Shown here: piece after piece, positions 11,931 through 24,535 of the stretch
Layout of the letters: the number at the start of each line of letters is the position of its first letter
Position numbering within the stretch: position 1 is the stretch's first letter
Source: Bidens hawaiensis
Lineage: Eukaryota > Streptophyta > Magnoliopsida > Asterales > Asteraceae
Assembly: GCA_021521415.1 (NCBI GenBank)
Contig: JAIQDT010004225.1
Coordinates: 1-64,000 of the forward strand
Reading direction: 5' to 3'
Length of the DNA: 64,000 nucleotides
The notes under the pieces: generated by a model
What the model was told of the DNA's origin: nothing
Database searches by the model: none
The model's input: only the letters and a program-made list of their open reading frames with translations
Translations under genes and position numbers: made by a program

Positions 11931-13867
11931 AAAAATACCAATATTTTATAAAACACAAAAAACAGCAAAAAAAAAAACAAGGAAAAAACCCAAGTTACAT
12001 GGACAAAATCGATCATGACATGAACATGAAGATATGAACACCAATTCTCCCAACTAATAGAGGGCTAAGTTGGCCATACATTTAAACCAAGTAAACAAAT
12101 GAGTATTTATATCTTCTATATTTTTGACATGGGGAAGAATCATTGAAGACGAGCATTTAATCGTCCTGTATGAGATCAGGTTTTAAAATTTTTATGGGCT
12201 TGAAATGGGTATGATTTTGAATGATTCCCGTTTATCAACCAAATCCTAGTTAACATACTATATAATCCTTAATAATATAATAAGTATTATGCTCCAGTTT
12301 TTAGAAATTTGAATTTGTTATAAGGATAAAATTGTTATATAAGCGTTGTTCAGTATTTGATATTTTAAAGCCAATTTAGATTATGCTTAAGATCATGTTT
12401 TAAGTACTGAGCATCCAAGCGAATAATTTTTAAATGTGTAAGGCTGTGAAATCAAGTTATTTGGTTTGATCTTCAACTCGTGATGAATCCCAGACCAAAC
12501 AATGACAAGGATTATGTAGCCGACACAATTTTATATAAAATACCATACTCTCGTTAGCAAAATCCATCCAATTTTCTTCACTCTTATCTCCTTTTTCTAT
12601 TAAATCAAGTAAGTTAATTGCCTAGTCTGATTTTTCTATCGTGATCAATCCTAGACCAAACAACCTATATTGATTTTATGTGTGAAATGTGAATTTCTTG
12701 TTTGGAAAAGGAAGATGGAGTGAAAAAAAATTCATGGGAATGGGTGAAAACCCTCCAAATTTTCTCTTCTTTATCAGAGTATCAAGTTGATGATACTCTG
12801 AGTTATCCAAAACAAAGGTAAAATTTAATTTAGGTTTGACTTATGTCACATCAGTTTCTAATTGACTAAAACTATTTTATGAATCCTTAAATGTTAGATA
12901 TTCTTTGCCAACCTCCTCTAGTCGTCCTGCCAAAAGTAAATGCTATATGCATGTCTATTTTGAAAACTTTATGTTGGGTAGTGTGTGTAGTCTTGACTTT
13001 TTTTTTATTAGGATCTTGATATGGTGGGACTTTAAAATGTTAAATTAAAGCGTTATGACATTGTCTCGTAGGTAGGCAGTAGAGTTTTAATTAGCACACT
13101 CATTTAAAATCGCATTATGGTTTAAAGTCTGTTATCATGTTAAAGTACTACCATTTTCTTATTAAAGCATTTGGGCTCTACGATTTCCTTGTCAAAGCCT
13201 CGTTATCACGCCACGTCACTTTTGCTGACTCTGTTGAAGCCCCATAGCCTTATGTTTACACCATCATAAAGAAATAATTTGCACTAGTTTGTAATTACAC
13301 TTTGAGAGGGTAAAAAGAAGGTAAATTTCTAGAGATTGACACAATCACACCGTGATATACCTTTAATATTTGGCTTTGGTGTATAGAAAAAAGTGAAATA
13401 ATTTCATAGTATATGAATACAAAAAATGTATATGGTAAAACAATAGGAGAAATGGTGAAAAGGGGGATGGTGCATGGGGTGATGTGAAGACTTGACAAGA
13501 GGAAAGGAAGTTAATTTGGTAGAAAGGTGGTGTGCTATGGAGAAGAGAAAACCAGGGCCATTTGCCCATTTTTAGTACTCTTCATTCCAATTGATTATTG
13601 GGACAATGATGGAGCACTGCCTCAAACCCTGCCTTTTTTTTCACTTCTGGTACTCATGGTTTACATTCTCCTGTCACTCTTTCATTAAAAGTTTTAAATA
13701 TAAAATAAATCAATAGAATATATATTTTTAAAACGATTTATTATGAAAATCAACGGGAAACTAAGACCAAGTATTATGGACGCTAAACAGCTCCATAAAA
13801 TGATCACATAAGTGGTTTTTCACGATGAACACCTCCAACTTGTGTAGCGTGAAGGGGCGGTTAACCC
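11906..13867. other. Intergenic, nothing recognised
   Basis: AT-rich sequence without a supported gene or element. Confidence 0.4.
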
Positions 13868-13886
13868 GGGGGGGGGGGGGGGGGGG
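13868..13886. repeat. Poly-G run
   Basis: A run of 19 G. The run length in an assembly is unreliable. Similar G runs lie at 17223-17237 and 17311-17322. Confidence 0.9.
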
Positions 13887-14269
13887 CAAAATTACTAGCA
13901 TAAATTAATGTGGTGCGCGTCAAATTATAGGTTAGGTTTTTTCCTTAGTTTTCAACTACTTGCCTTTATACCATTGTAACACCTATAATCATTAAAATCG
14001 TCACTCGTTTCATCAACAAGAACAATCCGCAAGGCTTACCCGCCAGGGCTACACGTAGCCACGCAGGGATGGCGGTGGTGTAGCCGAGCGGCAACATCAA
14101 TACCCGATGGGGTTGTTGATGGTGTCCCGGGTGGCCTTAGCATCTTGCTTGAAAGAGTTTTTTTTGTTCAAGTTGTTTTACGTTAAATAAAGTTTTGTAT
14201 AAACATGAAACGGATTGATTTATAATTTTGCAAAGTATAAATAGTTCAAGCTATAAATCCTTTATAATG

Positions 14270-14515
14270 TGGTATGGTGATAGAAAGTCTAAGTTTTTTA
14301 ATGGAGACTCGGGTTCAATAAAGGAAGACTGTGATCTTTTGTGACCTTCAGTTCGATAAGAAAGGTGTCCATGTATTACCACCATAAAGACGCTTAAGGG
14401 CTTTTTCCTGAAACTGGAGATAACTTGAAGACGCTTAAGGGTTCCGTACTAATGTGTTAGGTCAGCTAACGGTGACCTTTTATCATCGGATCACCTCATA
14501 CGAAATATCAAGGCA
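14270..14515 (+). repeat. SINE-like dispersed repeat, copy A
   Basis: Shares ordered words with 24225-24530: TCAATAAAGGAAGACTG, CTGGAGATAACT and GGATCACC..TACGAA..T. The start TGGTGATAGAAAGT and the following GGTTCAATA resemble pol III A and B boxes, which suggests a tRNA-derived SINE. This copy is the more decayed of the two. Confidence 0.5.
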
Positions 14516-14944
14516 ATTATCATTTTGTTGTCGTTAAAATAAAAATTAATTGATTGTAAAAGAAAAATAAATAAATAAATAAATAAAGGGTATGCATACA
14601 CGTAATGCATAGCGTGTATGGCAGTTGGTCTGAGGGAGTTGCCTGCCGCCAAAGACAAAGGGGGTAGAAATAAAAAAGAATTTATCGAACGAAGCAAGGG
14701 ATACGGTAAAAAAGGCTTGCGTCACACTCTCGCCAGCCCCCTATTCTATCACTCTTCAGGCCTACTCTGACCACACACACTCTCTCTCTCTCTATTACAC
14801 TATTCTTTAATTAATTAAAAAATGCATTCTTATTTTAACAATTTATATATAAACCATTTGTAAATTGTAACTGTGTGTATATATATATATATACACACTA
14901 TTTTTTTATTACTATTTCATTTTTCTACGTGGTGAAGACATACA

Positions 14945-15218
14945 CAGAGCCGGCTCTTGGGTAAGGTAACCTGAACGACCGGTCCTCGCGCTTAATTTTC
15001 TGGGCACAAAAATTTTTTTATTATATTTTAAAATTTTGTTTATAAAATAGTTACAATCTTAATCTTTTTATTAGATATTGGGCCCAATCTTTTTTTTTAA
15101 CCATAACTCATTTAAAATATTTAGCCTATATGTCTTTTTATTTCTTTACTCGTTAGGGTCTAAGGGTCTTTTTTATTTCAGTTCGATCGAGGCATTTAAA
15201 TTCTTAGAGACGGCTCTG
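14945..15218. mobile_element. MITE with CAGAGCCG terminal inverted repeats
   Basis: Left end CAGAGCCGGCTCTTGGGTAAG; complement of right end CAGAGCCGTCTCTAAGAATTT. Related ends occur at 22584 (CAGGGCTGTCTCCAAGAATT) and near 24133-24215. An 8-bp duplication could not be confirmed, so hAT assignment is only likely. Confidence 0.6.
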
Positions 15219-16815
15219 ATAACACCCGAATAGATCAAGAATATATATCAAGAATGGCAAACTTTTAAAAGTTATTCATTGTATAAGTCAATTAACCAAC
15301 AAAATAGTAATTAAAATCGCGTGAATTAAACAAATCTAGTTCAAAAATAACATGATTTGTAAAACTTTGAATTTATTTAAACCTTTTGTATTAATTGAAC
15401 CTACACACTTATGTCACAACATTACAAATATTTCTTAAGCATAAAGTGTACAATATTATAATTTTGGTTATTCCTTAAAATTATTGGAAACTCAAATACC
15501 AAAAAAACCTGAGAAACCACCGGCCCTTCATAACTTTTCTTATTAGGTATAGAAAGGCGATAATATGAAATGAAACCGTAGGAATTCAAACTTAATTATT
15601 ATTATTATTATTATGATTATTATTATTATTATTAAATCGTTGATAAATAATAAGTAGCCGAATTTAAACATGACAAAAATATTATACAAAGTCAAAGTTT
15701 GACGAGCTCAGCCTCAAGCTATCATCCAGGGCATGAACACAATCACAGGGAGTGTGCGGAAGGGCCCGAAGGTGGAGCTTGTCGTGGGCTTAGCCGTGCA
15801 AGAGCTATATTTGTCATATTTCCTTTTTTTTTTTAATAACTATAAAACAATATATGACTCAAAAGTCAAAACGCTATCTCAACCACCATCACATTTACTT
15901 TTTACCCTTTACAACACATATGCGAACGGACATAAAAGACGATTACCATTTTTTTTGAAGGTCCAATAATATTAAAGAAAAGAAGGGACAATTTGCAAAC
16001 CGTAAAAGCCCAAAGCGTACAAGAATTGAAAAGAACCAAAAGAAGTTAACATAACAACTACAAAGGTAAGTTATTAAAATTAAATCTGTATCAATCCTCC
16101 CAATCAAGCTTCTGTCTAAAGCCTCGATTCTTCTCCCTTAAAGAGGAAGTAGTTTTTATATTGTTTCCCAACTTGTCCACAAATACTGACTTATTCTTAA
16201 ATATCTTATGATTTGTTCTTCAAATCAACCAACAAGTTACTAGTGAAATTGCTTGAGTCGTCACCTCACTCTCCACCTTATCATTCTTGTGTTGGCATGA
16301 AAGATTGTCACATTTCAAATTCAACAGATGCCTTTTTATCTCTTTCGTACACGTAATTCCACGTCACGTTTAGTAAAATTTCAAAAACCGAAATATATTA
16401 CAATAAAGGGTTGGCACTAGCTAAAAAACTGAATATGATTTACACGTCAATCTTATTTTATACATAACACAAAAAGTATTGTCTGTTATAGCACGTGTTC
16501 TTAATAGTTTACTTTTATTCATAAAGGTAACCTTATCATTGACTAATAACTGCCCTTTAACAAACACATTTTTTTGACAACATGATCATATATACCCCAA
16601 CATAATTCAAACTTGTTGCTTGTAAGTTGTGACACCTCATGCTCTAAATCATTCGTTTCTACCCTTTTGTATAAAAGAAAAATATTATAATAATCGTACA
16701 TATAATACAACAAACATGTTTACCGTATTGCACCTATGCATTACCTATATCTATCATTTTAATTACTTCTCAGCTGACTTTTTTCCCTATCGGGCTATCC
16801 CTATATTTTTATATT
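15219..16815. other. Intergenic, with an ATT microsatellite
   Basis: AT-rich sequence. An interrupted (ATT)n microsatellite lies at about 15595-15633. No supported gene. Confidence 0.45.
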
Positions 16816-16816
16816 A

Positions 16817-17068
16817 ATGGTGCCAAATATTGTGACCCATCAGGAAAAGAAAATTGTTGGTTCATATCCCAATCTTCCAGCTCTCAAGCAGTTCAGAAGA
16901 TTCATCCCTCATTCAATCCCTGCTTTCATCTACCCCTATGTTTCTGCTTTCTTCGTTTATGCCTATGCCTCCAGGGATGGATCCAATTTCCTGTCCTTTT
17001 TTGGAATCGTTGATACATATGTTATGTTACGATGGCTTCGGTTGAGAGAGGGTGGTCGTAGATCATAG
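16817..17068 (+). other. Possible exon fragment, unassigned
   Basis: Two overlapping frames are open across 16817-17068. The frame starting at 16854 reads as a Ser-rich stretch followed by FMPMPPGMDPIS, which looks like real protein and not repeat. No domain was recognised and no partner exon was found. It may be a captured or decayed exon. Confidence 0.2.
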
Positions 17069-17134
17069 TTCTAAGTCTCAAGATAAATAAGTATCTTTAA
17101 CAGGCAAAATTAATTAACTAGTAGTTGTAAACTT

Positions 17135-17365
17135 AAGATTATTTGTAGTGGGGCAACAAATGCCCACATTTGGGACGATACTGGGCGAGAACACCGCCCC
17201 CAGGCGATAAATGGGCGATAAGTGGGGGGGGGGGGGGGCGGGTGGGGGCAACATATATTTGTTGCTGACTTGTATGATGGACTTGCTGACATGACGAGCA
17301 AAGTATTGGGAGGAGGGGGGGGGGATTTCTGGGTTACAACACTGCCCCCTACGCTACATATCACC
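17135..17365. repeat. G-rich repeat, possible MITE
   Basis: The left part GTAGTGGGGCAAC and the complement of the right part GTAGGGGGCAGTG suggest weak inverted ends, with G runs between. Too degraded to classify. Confidence 0.25.
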
Positions 17366-18065
17366 CCTCTTGACCATGTGTCAAAAATCCCTCTATTTTG
17401 TAGCCCATCCTACTACACACAACCTAATAGCTATATCATTAATCCAAGGAGGTCCACACTCCACTTACCTCCGCATCATCTCCGATGAAGTTTGATTATC
17501 CTTTGATTAAAGACAGATGACAATTGTATATAAGCTTATTTTTAAACGGTTATAAATTATAAACAAGGTTTAAGACCAAGTTACTAACTATCAAAACAAG
17601 GAATTAGAACTTTACAACAAGAAAGATATCAAAAAGGAAAAACCATGATCACAACACAAATTGATGATTCGATCTAGCACCTAGCCATAACATGACATCC
17701 TCCTTTATTCTCTCCCGAAAATATAGAAATTTAAAAGTAATAATCCTGAAATATTGTATTTTATACTATGAAAATAATTTAATCTTCCCGTGAAATCACG
17801 CCTGTGAATTGTGAGAGTGGGGGTCATAACTAGCAGTGATGGAGATGGTATGTCATATATGCATGTGAATGTAAACACAAGTATCGATTGGCATGATATG
17901 GCATGCACTTGTAGTAATCAGTCTATTGCCATGCATGACAATTTTCCATGCAGTTTACATATATTCACTATTTGTTTCTCTACAAAATGCTTCTTGTTTT
18001 ACTTTTTGCCACTTATTATTAAATGTTAAAAACACATAAAAGAGTAAAATCATGAATTAAATGCT
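17366..18065. other. Intergenic, nothing recognised
   Basis: AT-rich sequence without supported features. Confidence 0.4.
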
Positions 18066-18742
18066 AAGGGCGTTTTCGTTTCATAGAATAAAATAAAATT
18101 GGAATTGGAATTGAATTTGCATATGATTTAGAATGAAAGGAATTGGATTTGGAATCTAAACATTCCAATAGGAATTGTAATTGGAAGGAATTGAAATCCA
18201 ATTCCATTCTTGATGTATTCGTTTGACAAATGATTGTAATCTTTTACCACAAATGAATTGTAATCGGGGGTGGGGGTTTAAAGAGGATAACGGCGGAAAC
18301 ACTTTAGTTTTTTTAGATTTTTTGTTTTTATTTATATTTTGCGTTATGATTTTTTTATTATTTTTTTGAATTTTTTAGAGGTTTTCTATTAAGATCAAAA
18401 ACCCTTCAAAAATAATAATAAAAAATTTATAGCTCAAAATATAAATAAAAAACAAAAAGAGTAAAGAAAAAATAAATTTTTTTATTCATTTTCCTCGTTC
18501 AAAAAATAAATAAATAAATAAATAACTCGGAAAATATTCCAATGAATTGAATTCTCCATATTTTGGAAATATTTTGAATCCCTTTGTTTAAAAAAATTGA
18601 ATTCCAGTTCTAATTTTATAGCTATCGAATACACCAAAATTGAATTAAGATTCTAACTCCAACGAGACGAACACGTCATGTCTTGAGATTTTAATTCCAA
18701 TTCCTTTGAGTTTTCACGAATTTTATGAAACAAACGCGCCTT
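18066..18742. mobile_element. MITE with AAGG..GCGTTT..GTTTCAT ends
   Basis: Left end AAGGGCGTTTTCGTTTCATA and complement of right end AAGGCGCGTTTGTTTCATAA form an inverted repeat. It is followed on both sides by GGAATTGGAATT-rich sequence. The core is AT-rich. No exact target duplication was seen. Confidence 0.6.
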
Positions 18743-19192
18743 GATGGTATAAGGGTGATAGGTGTCGTCCCACTCCCATCCCACATCACTTTTACCACTT
18801 CTTAAGACTCTCTTTTATTCACTTAGCGCTAGATTATTCCATCCCTAAACCCTTGCAACTATCCATAACCATCCTAATTCATTTTTCAACCAATTTTTTT
18901 AATTTAATTAAATTAACTAAATTATCTTTAAATTAAAAAAACTTAAATATATAAAATAAATTAATGAGTGATTTATAAAATATTTGGAGGGTTAAATATT
19001 TATAGGGTAAAATTAATTTGTTTATTTATTAAATTTGACCGTTTTTCAAACGTTAATATTACCGTCGGGCACACACCGAGACGACAAGGACAGCGGCAAG
19101 GACTCCCCGTATCAGGGTGTTTTTCATCTGTGCCGAAAGGGACGGAACGGCATTCTCTCTGTTCCCGTGCGACACCAAACCCGTTCAGGCCA

Positions 19193-19704
19193 TAGGGGTG
19201 CTTAAAAAAATCCGGATCCAAATTCGAATCCGTATTCAAAATATCCGAAAATCCGAATCCGAATTATCTGAAAATTCGGATATCCGAATTTCGGATTCGG
19301 ATAATGATTTTGAAAATTATCAAATAGTCCGGACATCCGAATTACTATCCGAAATATTTTTTAATTATTAAGTAATAAATGTTGTTTATAAATTTCGGAT
19401 ACGTTTTGGATATTTCGGATATTTTGGATAATTTTATGATATTTCAGATAATTTTTTTAGATATTTCGGTTCATTTTTCGTATATTTCGGCTCATTTTCC
19501 AGATACTTTGGATAATTTTTCGAATATTCCAGATATATCAAATGTCCAAAATATTTTTAGAAGCAGTTTTTTTAATTTATTATTATTATTATTTTCCAGA
19601 TTTTCGGATATCTGATTCACTATCCGATCAGATATTCGAAATTTTGGATTCAGATGGTGAAATCCATTGTCCAAAAGTCCGGATATCCGACTTGAACACC
19701 CCTA
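19193..19704. mobile_element. hAT-like MITE with TAGGGGTG ends and GGATATCCG core
   Basis: Left end TAGGGGTGCTTAAAAAAATC; complement of right end TAGGGGTGTTCAAGTCGGAT. The interior is full of GGATATCCGAA-type inverted motifs that could fold. The flanks TCAGGCCA and TCGGCCTT share TC(A)GGCC, which may be a degraded duplication. A relative lies at 62560-62885. Confidence 0.6.
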
Positions 19705-21929
19705 TCGGCCTTCATTCCTACTAGTCTAAATAATATCGATTGTTAATTGTTGTACGTGATAAATAATGTTTACAAATAACCCTAATTACAAACCTATTAA
19801 TCCTTAATTAATCAATAACAATCTTTATTAAACTAAACTAGGAAAAAACTAACTTAAAAAACCTATCTAAGCTTGTAAGTACGATAGATAACCCATGTAC
19901 TTACGTAAGATTAGTCTAACAGATCATGAGATAGCAAACCACCATAATTACTTTGCGTTTGATCGAATAAAAAACTGATAGAAATATGACCTATTATTAT
20001 TATTATTATTATTGAACGGGATTGGTTTCAAACAAAACTTAACATTTGGATTCCTAAATTAGGATGTGAAATTGAAGGTACCTAAAAGGCTAGAAGAGTG
20101 TTTTGTCTTTTAGAGATCTGAATGAAAAGGTCCACACACTACTACACGTACACAGGACTCTCTTCCCCTCCATATCTACGATTCACAGATACATACATTG
20201 CAGAAGACAAATCAATATCTCACTGTCATTTTTGGACCTCTGTACATTCGTATTGTATGGGGACACTTTGCTAAATAATGACAACTCACGTATTGACGTA
20301 TATATATTTCACATGTTTGCATAGCATAAAATACAGTATATATATCATACGTTATATATTACATGAAATACTTTCTAGGTTACAAATGAGGCCTTTCTAT
20401 AGGACCACACCCTATAATTGGTTGGTTCAGTCCTCAAAACAGTTAAAAATCACCTTAAATAGCTAGACCAGTGTGTTTAAAAGGAGATTATAAGTTAGAC
20501 CTTGTGAACCAAGATGCATGGAAATTAATTACTGGAGATCCACTCGCTAAAATCTAAATTGAGAGGAGTTTAAATGAGTCAGAATTGAAACAAACTCGGG
20601 ATTCACAGCTCACCAAGTCTCAGCATGCTATTGTTTGTACGAATTATATTTAATTTATCTAATAATTAATATGGGATATAAAAGTTAGGGAATTCCCAAA
20701 ATGTCCATTTGAAAAAGTCACGTTTTGTCCATTTGACTAGTCACTTTCCAAGAATGTCCAGTAAAAATAAGTTGATTAGCGTGGCTTCTAATTATCACCC
20801 AACTAGATTAATTTAATCCAACTAGAAAATGTCATGTGTCAAAAAAGAAAAAATGCAGTCAAATACTCTGTATGTTTAAGCGGAGTGGCAGGCGACGCAA
20901 CAAGAGTTTCAAGTGTTGCTCCGAATGACACTGGAAGAATTGTTTCACAAACAACAGCCTTGAACGCCATCACCCTATGATGATCTCGCCATACATATGG
21001 ATTATTTCTTCTAAATTATTTATAACATATTTTGTAAATAAAAAAGTGACTTTTTACTTGCAATACTTTATGATTTAGAACATGTATTATTTCAATATTT
21101 ATGACAAAAGACGCCAGATTTCTATTGGCAAACATCTATTGGGATCTTTCGGTTTTTTCACGGTCTATTGGTGATACTGACTCATTGATAATCTCTTTGT
21201 GATAAATTTCATCAATGATCTCTCACTAAAATCCATTAAGTAAATTATTTTACCCACGTCATTTTTTCACCGACAGATACGTGTATCGCTATAAGTCCTA
21301 TGTTTAATCGGGTAATTCTAAGTTTTGAATTTCTATGAATCTCACTATTAAACGTATATATATGTTGATAGACGGTTCACAAGTAAGGAACGTGCAAGTG
21401 AAGATGCATGAAGAATGTTACGTTTTTGGAGGTTTTTGTGTTGGGTTGGATTGGCGCATAGAAAGGTCTCTGTCGCTACAGGAAAAAAAATTTGTGTTTA
21501 TTTAAAACTTGAGGCTTTGTCTTTGGGTCCACCCGTTTTGTAATTTGTCTTAGTCACTGGAGGTTGCATTTGAAGACTCAACTTCATTGACTGACATGCA
21601 TAAATTCCAATGTGTTTATGCAATCTTAAGATGTAATTTAAAGGAAGTATAGCTTTTGTAGGAAGGATAGGAAGTAATCTTGTCCATTGATTTTGAACAT
21701 GGAGGGTTTAGATTAGTTCAAAGTAAGAAAGAAGGAGGAGAACATAAAAGGAATAACACATTTGTTGACTTTCTCTCTTTACATACAAAACACATGCCAA
21801 ATTCCCCCATCATTTAAAAACGTCCATAACTTTTTTTAGGACGTTTTTATTGAAAAATAAATTCACCATAATAACGAGTGTCTTTTTATATTTTATATGA
21901 GTACTATATTGTTTTATAAAAATTAGTGG
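19705..21929. other. Intergenic, nothing recognised
   Basis: AT-rich sequence. A small (ATT)n stretch lies near 19990-20015. No coding frame with family resemblance. Confidence 0.4.
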
Positions 21930-22170
21930 GTTTTTTACCTATTATGTTTTACCAAAATTGTGTTTTACAAAATTGTGTTATATAATTGTATTTATCATTA
22001 TGTTTTTTTTCTCATAGTGTTTTTTTTCATTATGTTTTTTACATTGTGTCATACAATTATGTTTTTTATTGTGTTTTATCATTATGTTTTTTTTTCATAG
22101 TGTTTTTTTCCATTGTGTTTTTTTACATTGTGTTTTTTAAATTGTGTTTTTCATAGTGTTTTCCATTGTG
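21930..22170. repeat. T-rich minisatellite
   Basis: Irregular repetition of TTTTTTCATTGTGTTTT-like units of about 16-30 bp. It is followed by a GGTGGTGG/TTTTCCGG low-complexity block to about 22375. Confidence 0.65.
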
Positions 22171-22583
22171 TTTTTATCGGCGGCCGTTTTCCGGTGACTT
22201 TTTTCGACGAATTTTCAGTGAATTTTTCGGCCATTTTTCCAGCGAAATTTCTCGGGGATTGTTTTCCGATAACTTTCCGATGACTTTTGCGGTGAACTTT
22301 TCCGGCGAGGTGGTGGTGGTGGGTGACGGTTGTGGTGGCGGTGGGCGGTGGAGTGGTGGTGGTTGTAGGAGATGAGTGAAGACGTAAGTGGGTTTTTTAA
22401 ATTAATTTAAGTGGGTTTTGAGATTAAATTAAGTGGGTTTTGATATTAAAATATTAAGACTAAAATACCCTCCATCATAGCCTTTTTCGAAAAATCAAAC
22501 TTCTTATTTGAACCTAACCTATTTATATATAAAACTTCTCTTTTTAACTTTAATTTTACATCATTTCTTTATTAAATTTGACC

Positions 22584-22770
22584 AGGGCTGTCTCCAAGAA
22601 TTTATATGCCTTGGCCAAGCCGAAATAAAATGGCTTATAGACCCTAACAAGTAACGAAATAATATAAGCAAAAAAAAAAATTAGGGCTTATTTAAAAGAT
22701 TTTTTCTTTGGTTTAAACAATTAAATTTTTATATAAGCCTACTTAGTTGGTTATGATTTAGGTTGTGTAA
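22584..22770. mobile_element. Partial copy of the CAGAGCCG MITE
   Basis: CAGGGCTGTCTCCAAGAATT, then ATGCC and GACCCTAACAAGTAACGAAA, matches the complement of the right half of the element at 14945-15218. The other end is missing. Confidence 0.5.
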
Positions 22771-22856
22771 AAATTTTTTGTATAAAAATAAGCTTAAATT
22801 TGTATCAAGTGAAACTAGAACTTACAACCTTTTGATTGGGAGTCATGCCCCTTTGC

Positions 22857-22891
<35 letters not shown>

Positions 22892-22893
<2 letters not shown>

Positions 22894-24117
22894 ATTTGGT
22901 TCATTTCAGAGGTATTTCTTAGAGCGAGAAGCGCGAGAAGAGATTATAATCAATCACATGATTTCTTTTTTAATTTCTTATTATTTAAATAAAAGGGTAT
23001 GTTAGTAAAATATAAAAGGTTTTGTTTTGTAACTCATACTCATTAATGGTTTAATTAATGTTAAGTTACTAACAAATGATAAGTTATTATTATTATTATT
23101 ATTTATTTATTTCATCTAAAATTTGAACAATTAAAATCTATTTGATCTAAAATCATTTTATTCACACACATAGGTAATTAATTTTTTTTATTTGATATCT
23201 AATGTGAAGTGTTTTTTTTTCTTTTGTTTGATTTTAATCAACTAATGTAGTGTAGGCTTATCTTATGTAATGTAGATAAAGTTACGTAATCTAGTGTATG
23301 CAAACTTTTCAAATTTTGTATAGCCATAACTAATGTACTGTATACATATCATATATAGTCTTGGAAAAACTAATGTAATGTAGGCTTGCTTTCAAATGTT
23401 ATGTAGTCATAACTAATGTTGTGTAGATATATCAAATGTAGTGTAGGCAAAACTAATATAGGGTAGGCACACATTCAAGTGTTATATAGTCATAACTAAT
23501 GTGGTGTAGAAATATCATATGTAGTATAGGCAAAACTGATGTAGCGTAGGCTCACTTTCAAATGTAGTGTAGGCACACGTTCAAGTGTCGTATAGTCATA
23601 ACTAATGTAGTGTAGATATATATAGTGTTGTGTAGGCAAAACTAATGTAGTGTAGTGTAGGCACACTTTCAAATGTTATGTAGTCATAACTAATGTATTT
23701 TAGACATATTTAATGTAGTGTAGGGACACTTTCAAATGATGTGTTGTCATAACTAATGTCGTGTAGAAATATCTAACGTAGTGTAGGTAAAACTAATGTC
23801 GTGTAGTCACTTGAGACAAGTTGGAGTATGTTTTTATGTATCATGTATATGTATATGTATTAAACTAGTATTAATCATCTTATGAGCATTAATTATGCTA
23901 GAAAAAATAACCGACGAATTCATTAATGTCTGGTTTAATTAGGTCAACACCATAAAAGACATGCATGCCCTTTTTAATTAAAAATATGTCATAAATATGT
24001 GTCTTTATTTATAATAATGTCATTTATATTGTTGACCATTGATCAAACACAATCAATGGTCTAGATTCATTTCTCGCAATTCTCACTATAATATCACTTC
24101 TCGCATGATTCATCCCC
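22892..24117. mobile_element. Inverted-repeat element flanked by (TA)n, with internal minisatellite
   Basis: A (TA)n run (22860-22891) precedes the left end and another (24118-24133) follows the right end. The ends are related in inverted orientation: GAGCGAGAAGCGCGAGAAG on the left and ATGCGAGAAGTG with AATTGCGAGAAATG in the complement of the right. Similar (TA)n-flanked elements lie at 51371-51840 and 52640-52965, so insertion into TA microsatellites looks like a shared habit. Confidence 0.6.
23240..23820. repeat. Minisatellite, AACTAATGTAGTGTAGGCA units
   Basis: About 13 imperfect units of roughly 40-60 bp built from AACTAATGTAGTGTAG, CACACTTTCAAATG and TTATGTAGTCAT, inside the (TA)n-flanked element. 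Confidence 0.8.
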
Positions 24118-24224
24118 TATATATATATATATAATTTTGTGCCCCCGAAAATAAAGTGCCCCGGCCGGTCGTCCCACTTTGCACAGTGTCCCAGCCGGCC
24201 TTGAACTTGACAATTGTCCTTTCT

Positions 24225-24535
24225 ATACGATGTATTGGTAGAAAGTATGGGTTTCTCAATTAAGACCAAGTTTAATTCCCACTTACAACACTTCGAGAGG
24301 GACATAGGTGACTCAATAAAGGAAGACTGGGCTTTTTGTGATCTCCACTTCGATCCTGAGAGCGAAATTACCACCAGTGAGCCTTCGGGTGGGTGGGTTT
24401 TCTCCGAAGCTGGAGATAACTCGGAGGCGCTTTCAGGGTTCTGTACGGCTGGGTTGTGCCAGCTGGCGGTGGTCTTTTGCCATTGGGTCACCCCGTACGA
24501 AGTACCTAGGCATTCTATGTTTGTTGGCCGTTCAA
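24225..24535 (+). repeat. SINE-like dispersed repeat, copy B
   Basis: The better-preserved copy of the repeat at 14270-14515. TGGTAGAAAGTATGG with AGTTTAATTCC resembles A and B boxes of a tRNA-derived SINE. The body holds CTCAATAAAGGAAGACTGGG, GAAGCTGGAGATAACTCGG and GGGTCACCCCGTACGAAGTA, and a poly-A tail follows (from about 24533). The predicted peptides on both strands are shadows of this repeat. Confidence 0.6.

Noticed and set aside
19000..19239. Cys/Arg-rich minus-strand frame (GSPCRCPCRLGVCP)
   Set aside because: Short, no start context, unlike any family I know, and it runs into a MITE end. Could be an old exon but not supportable.
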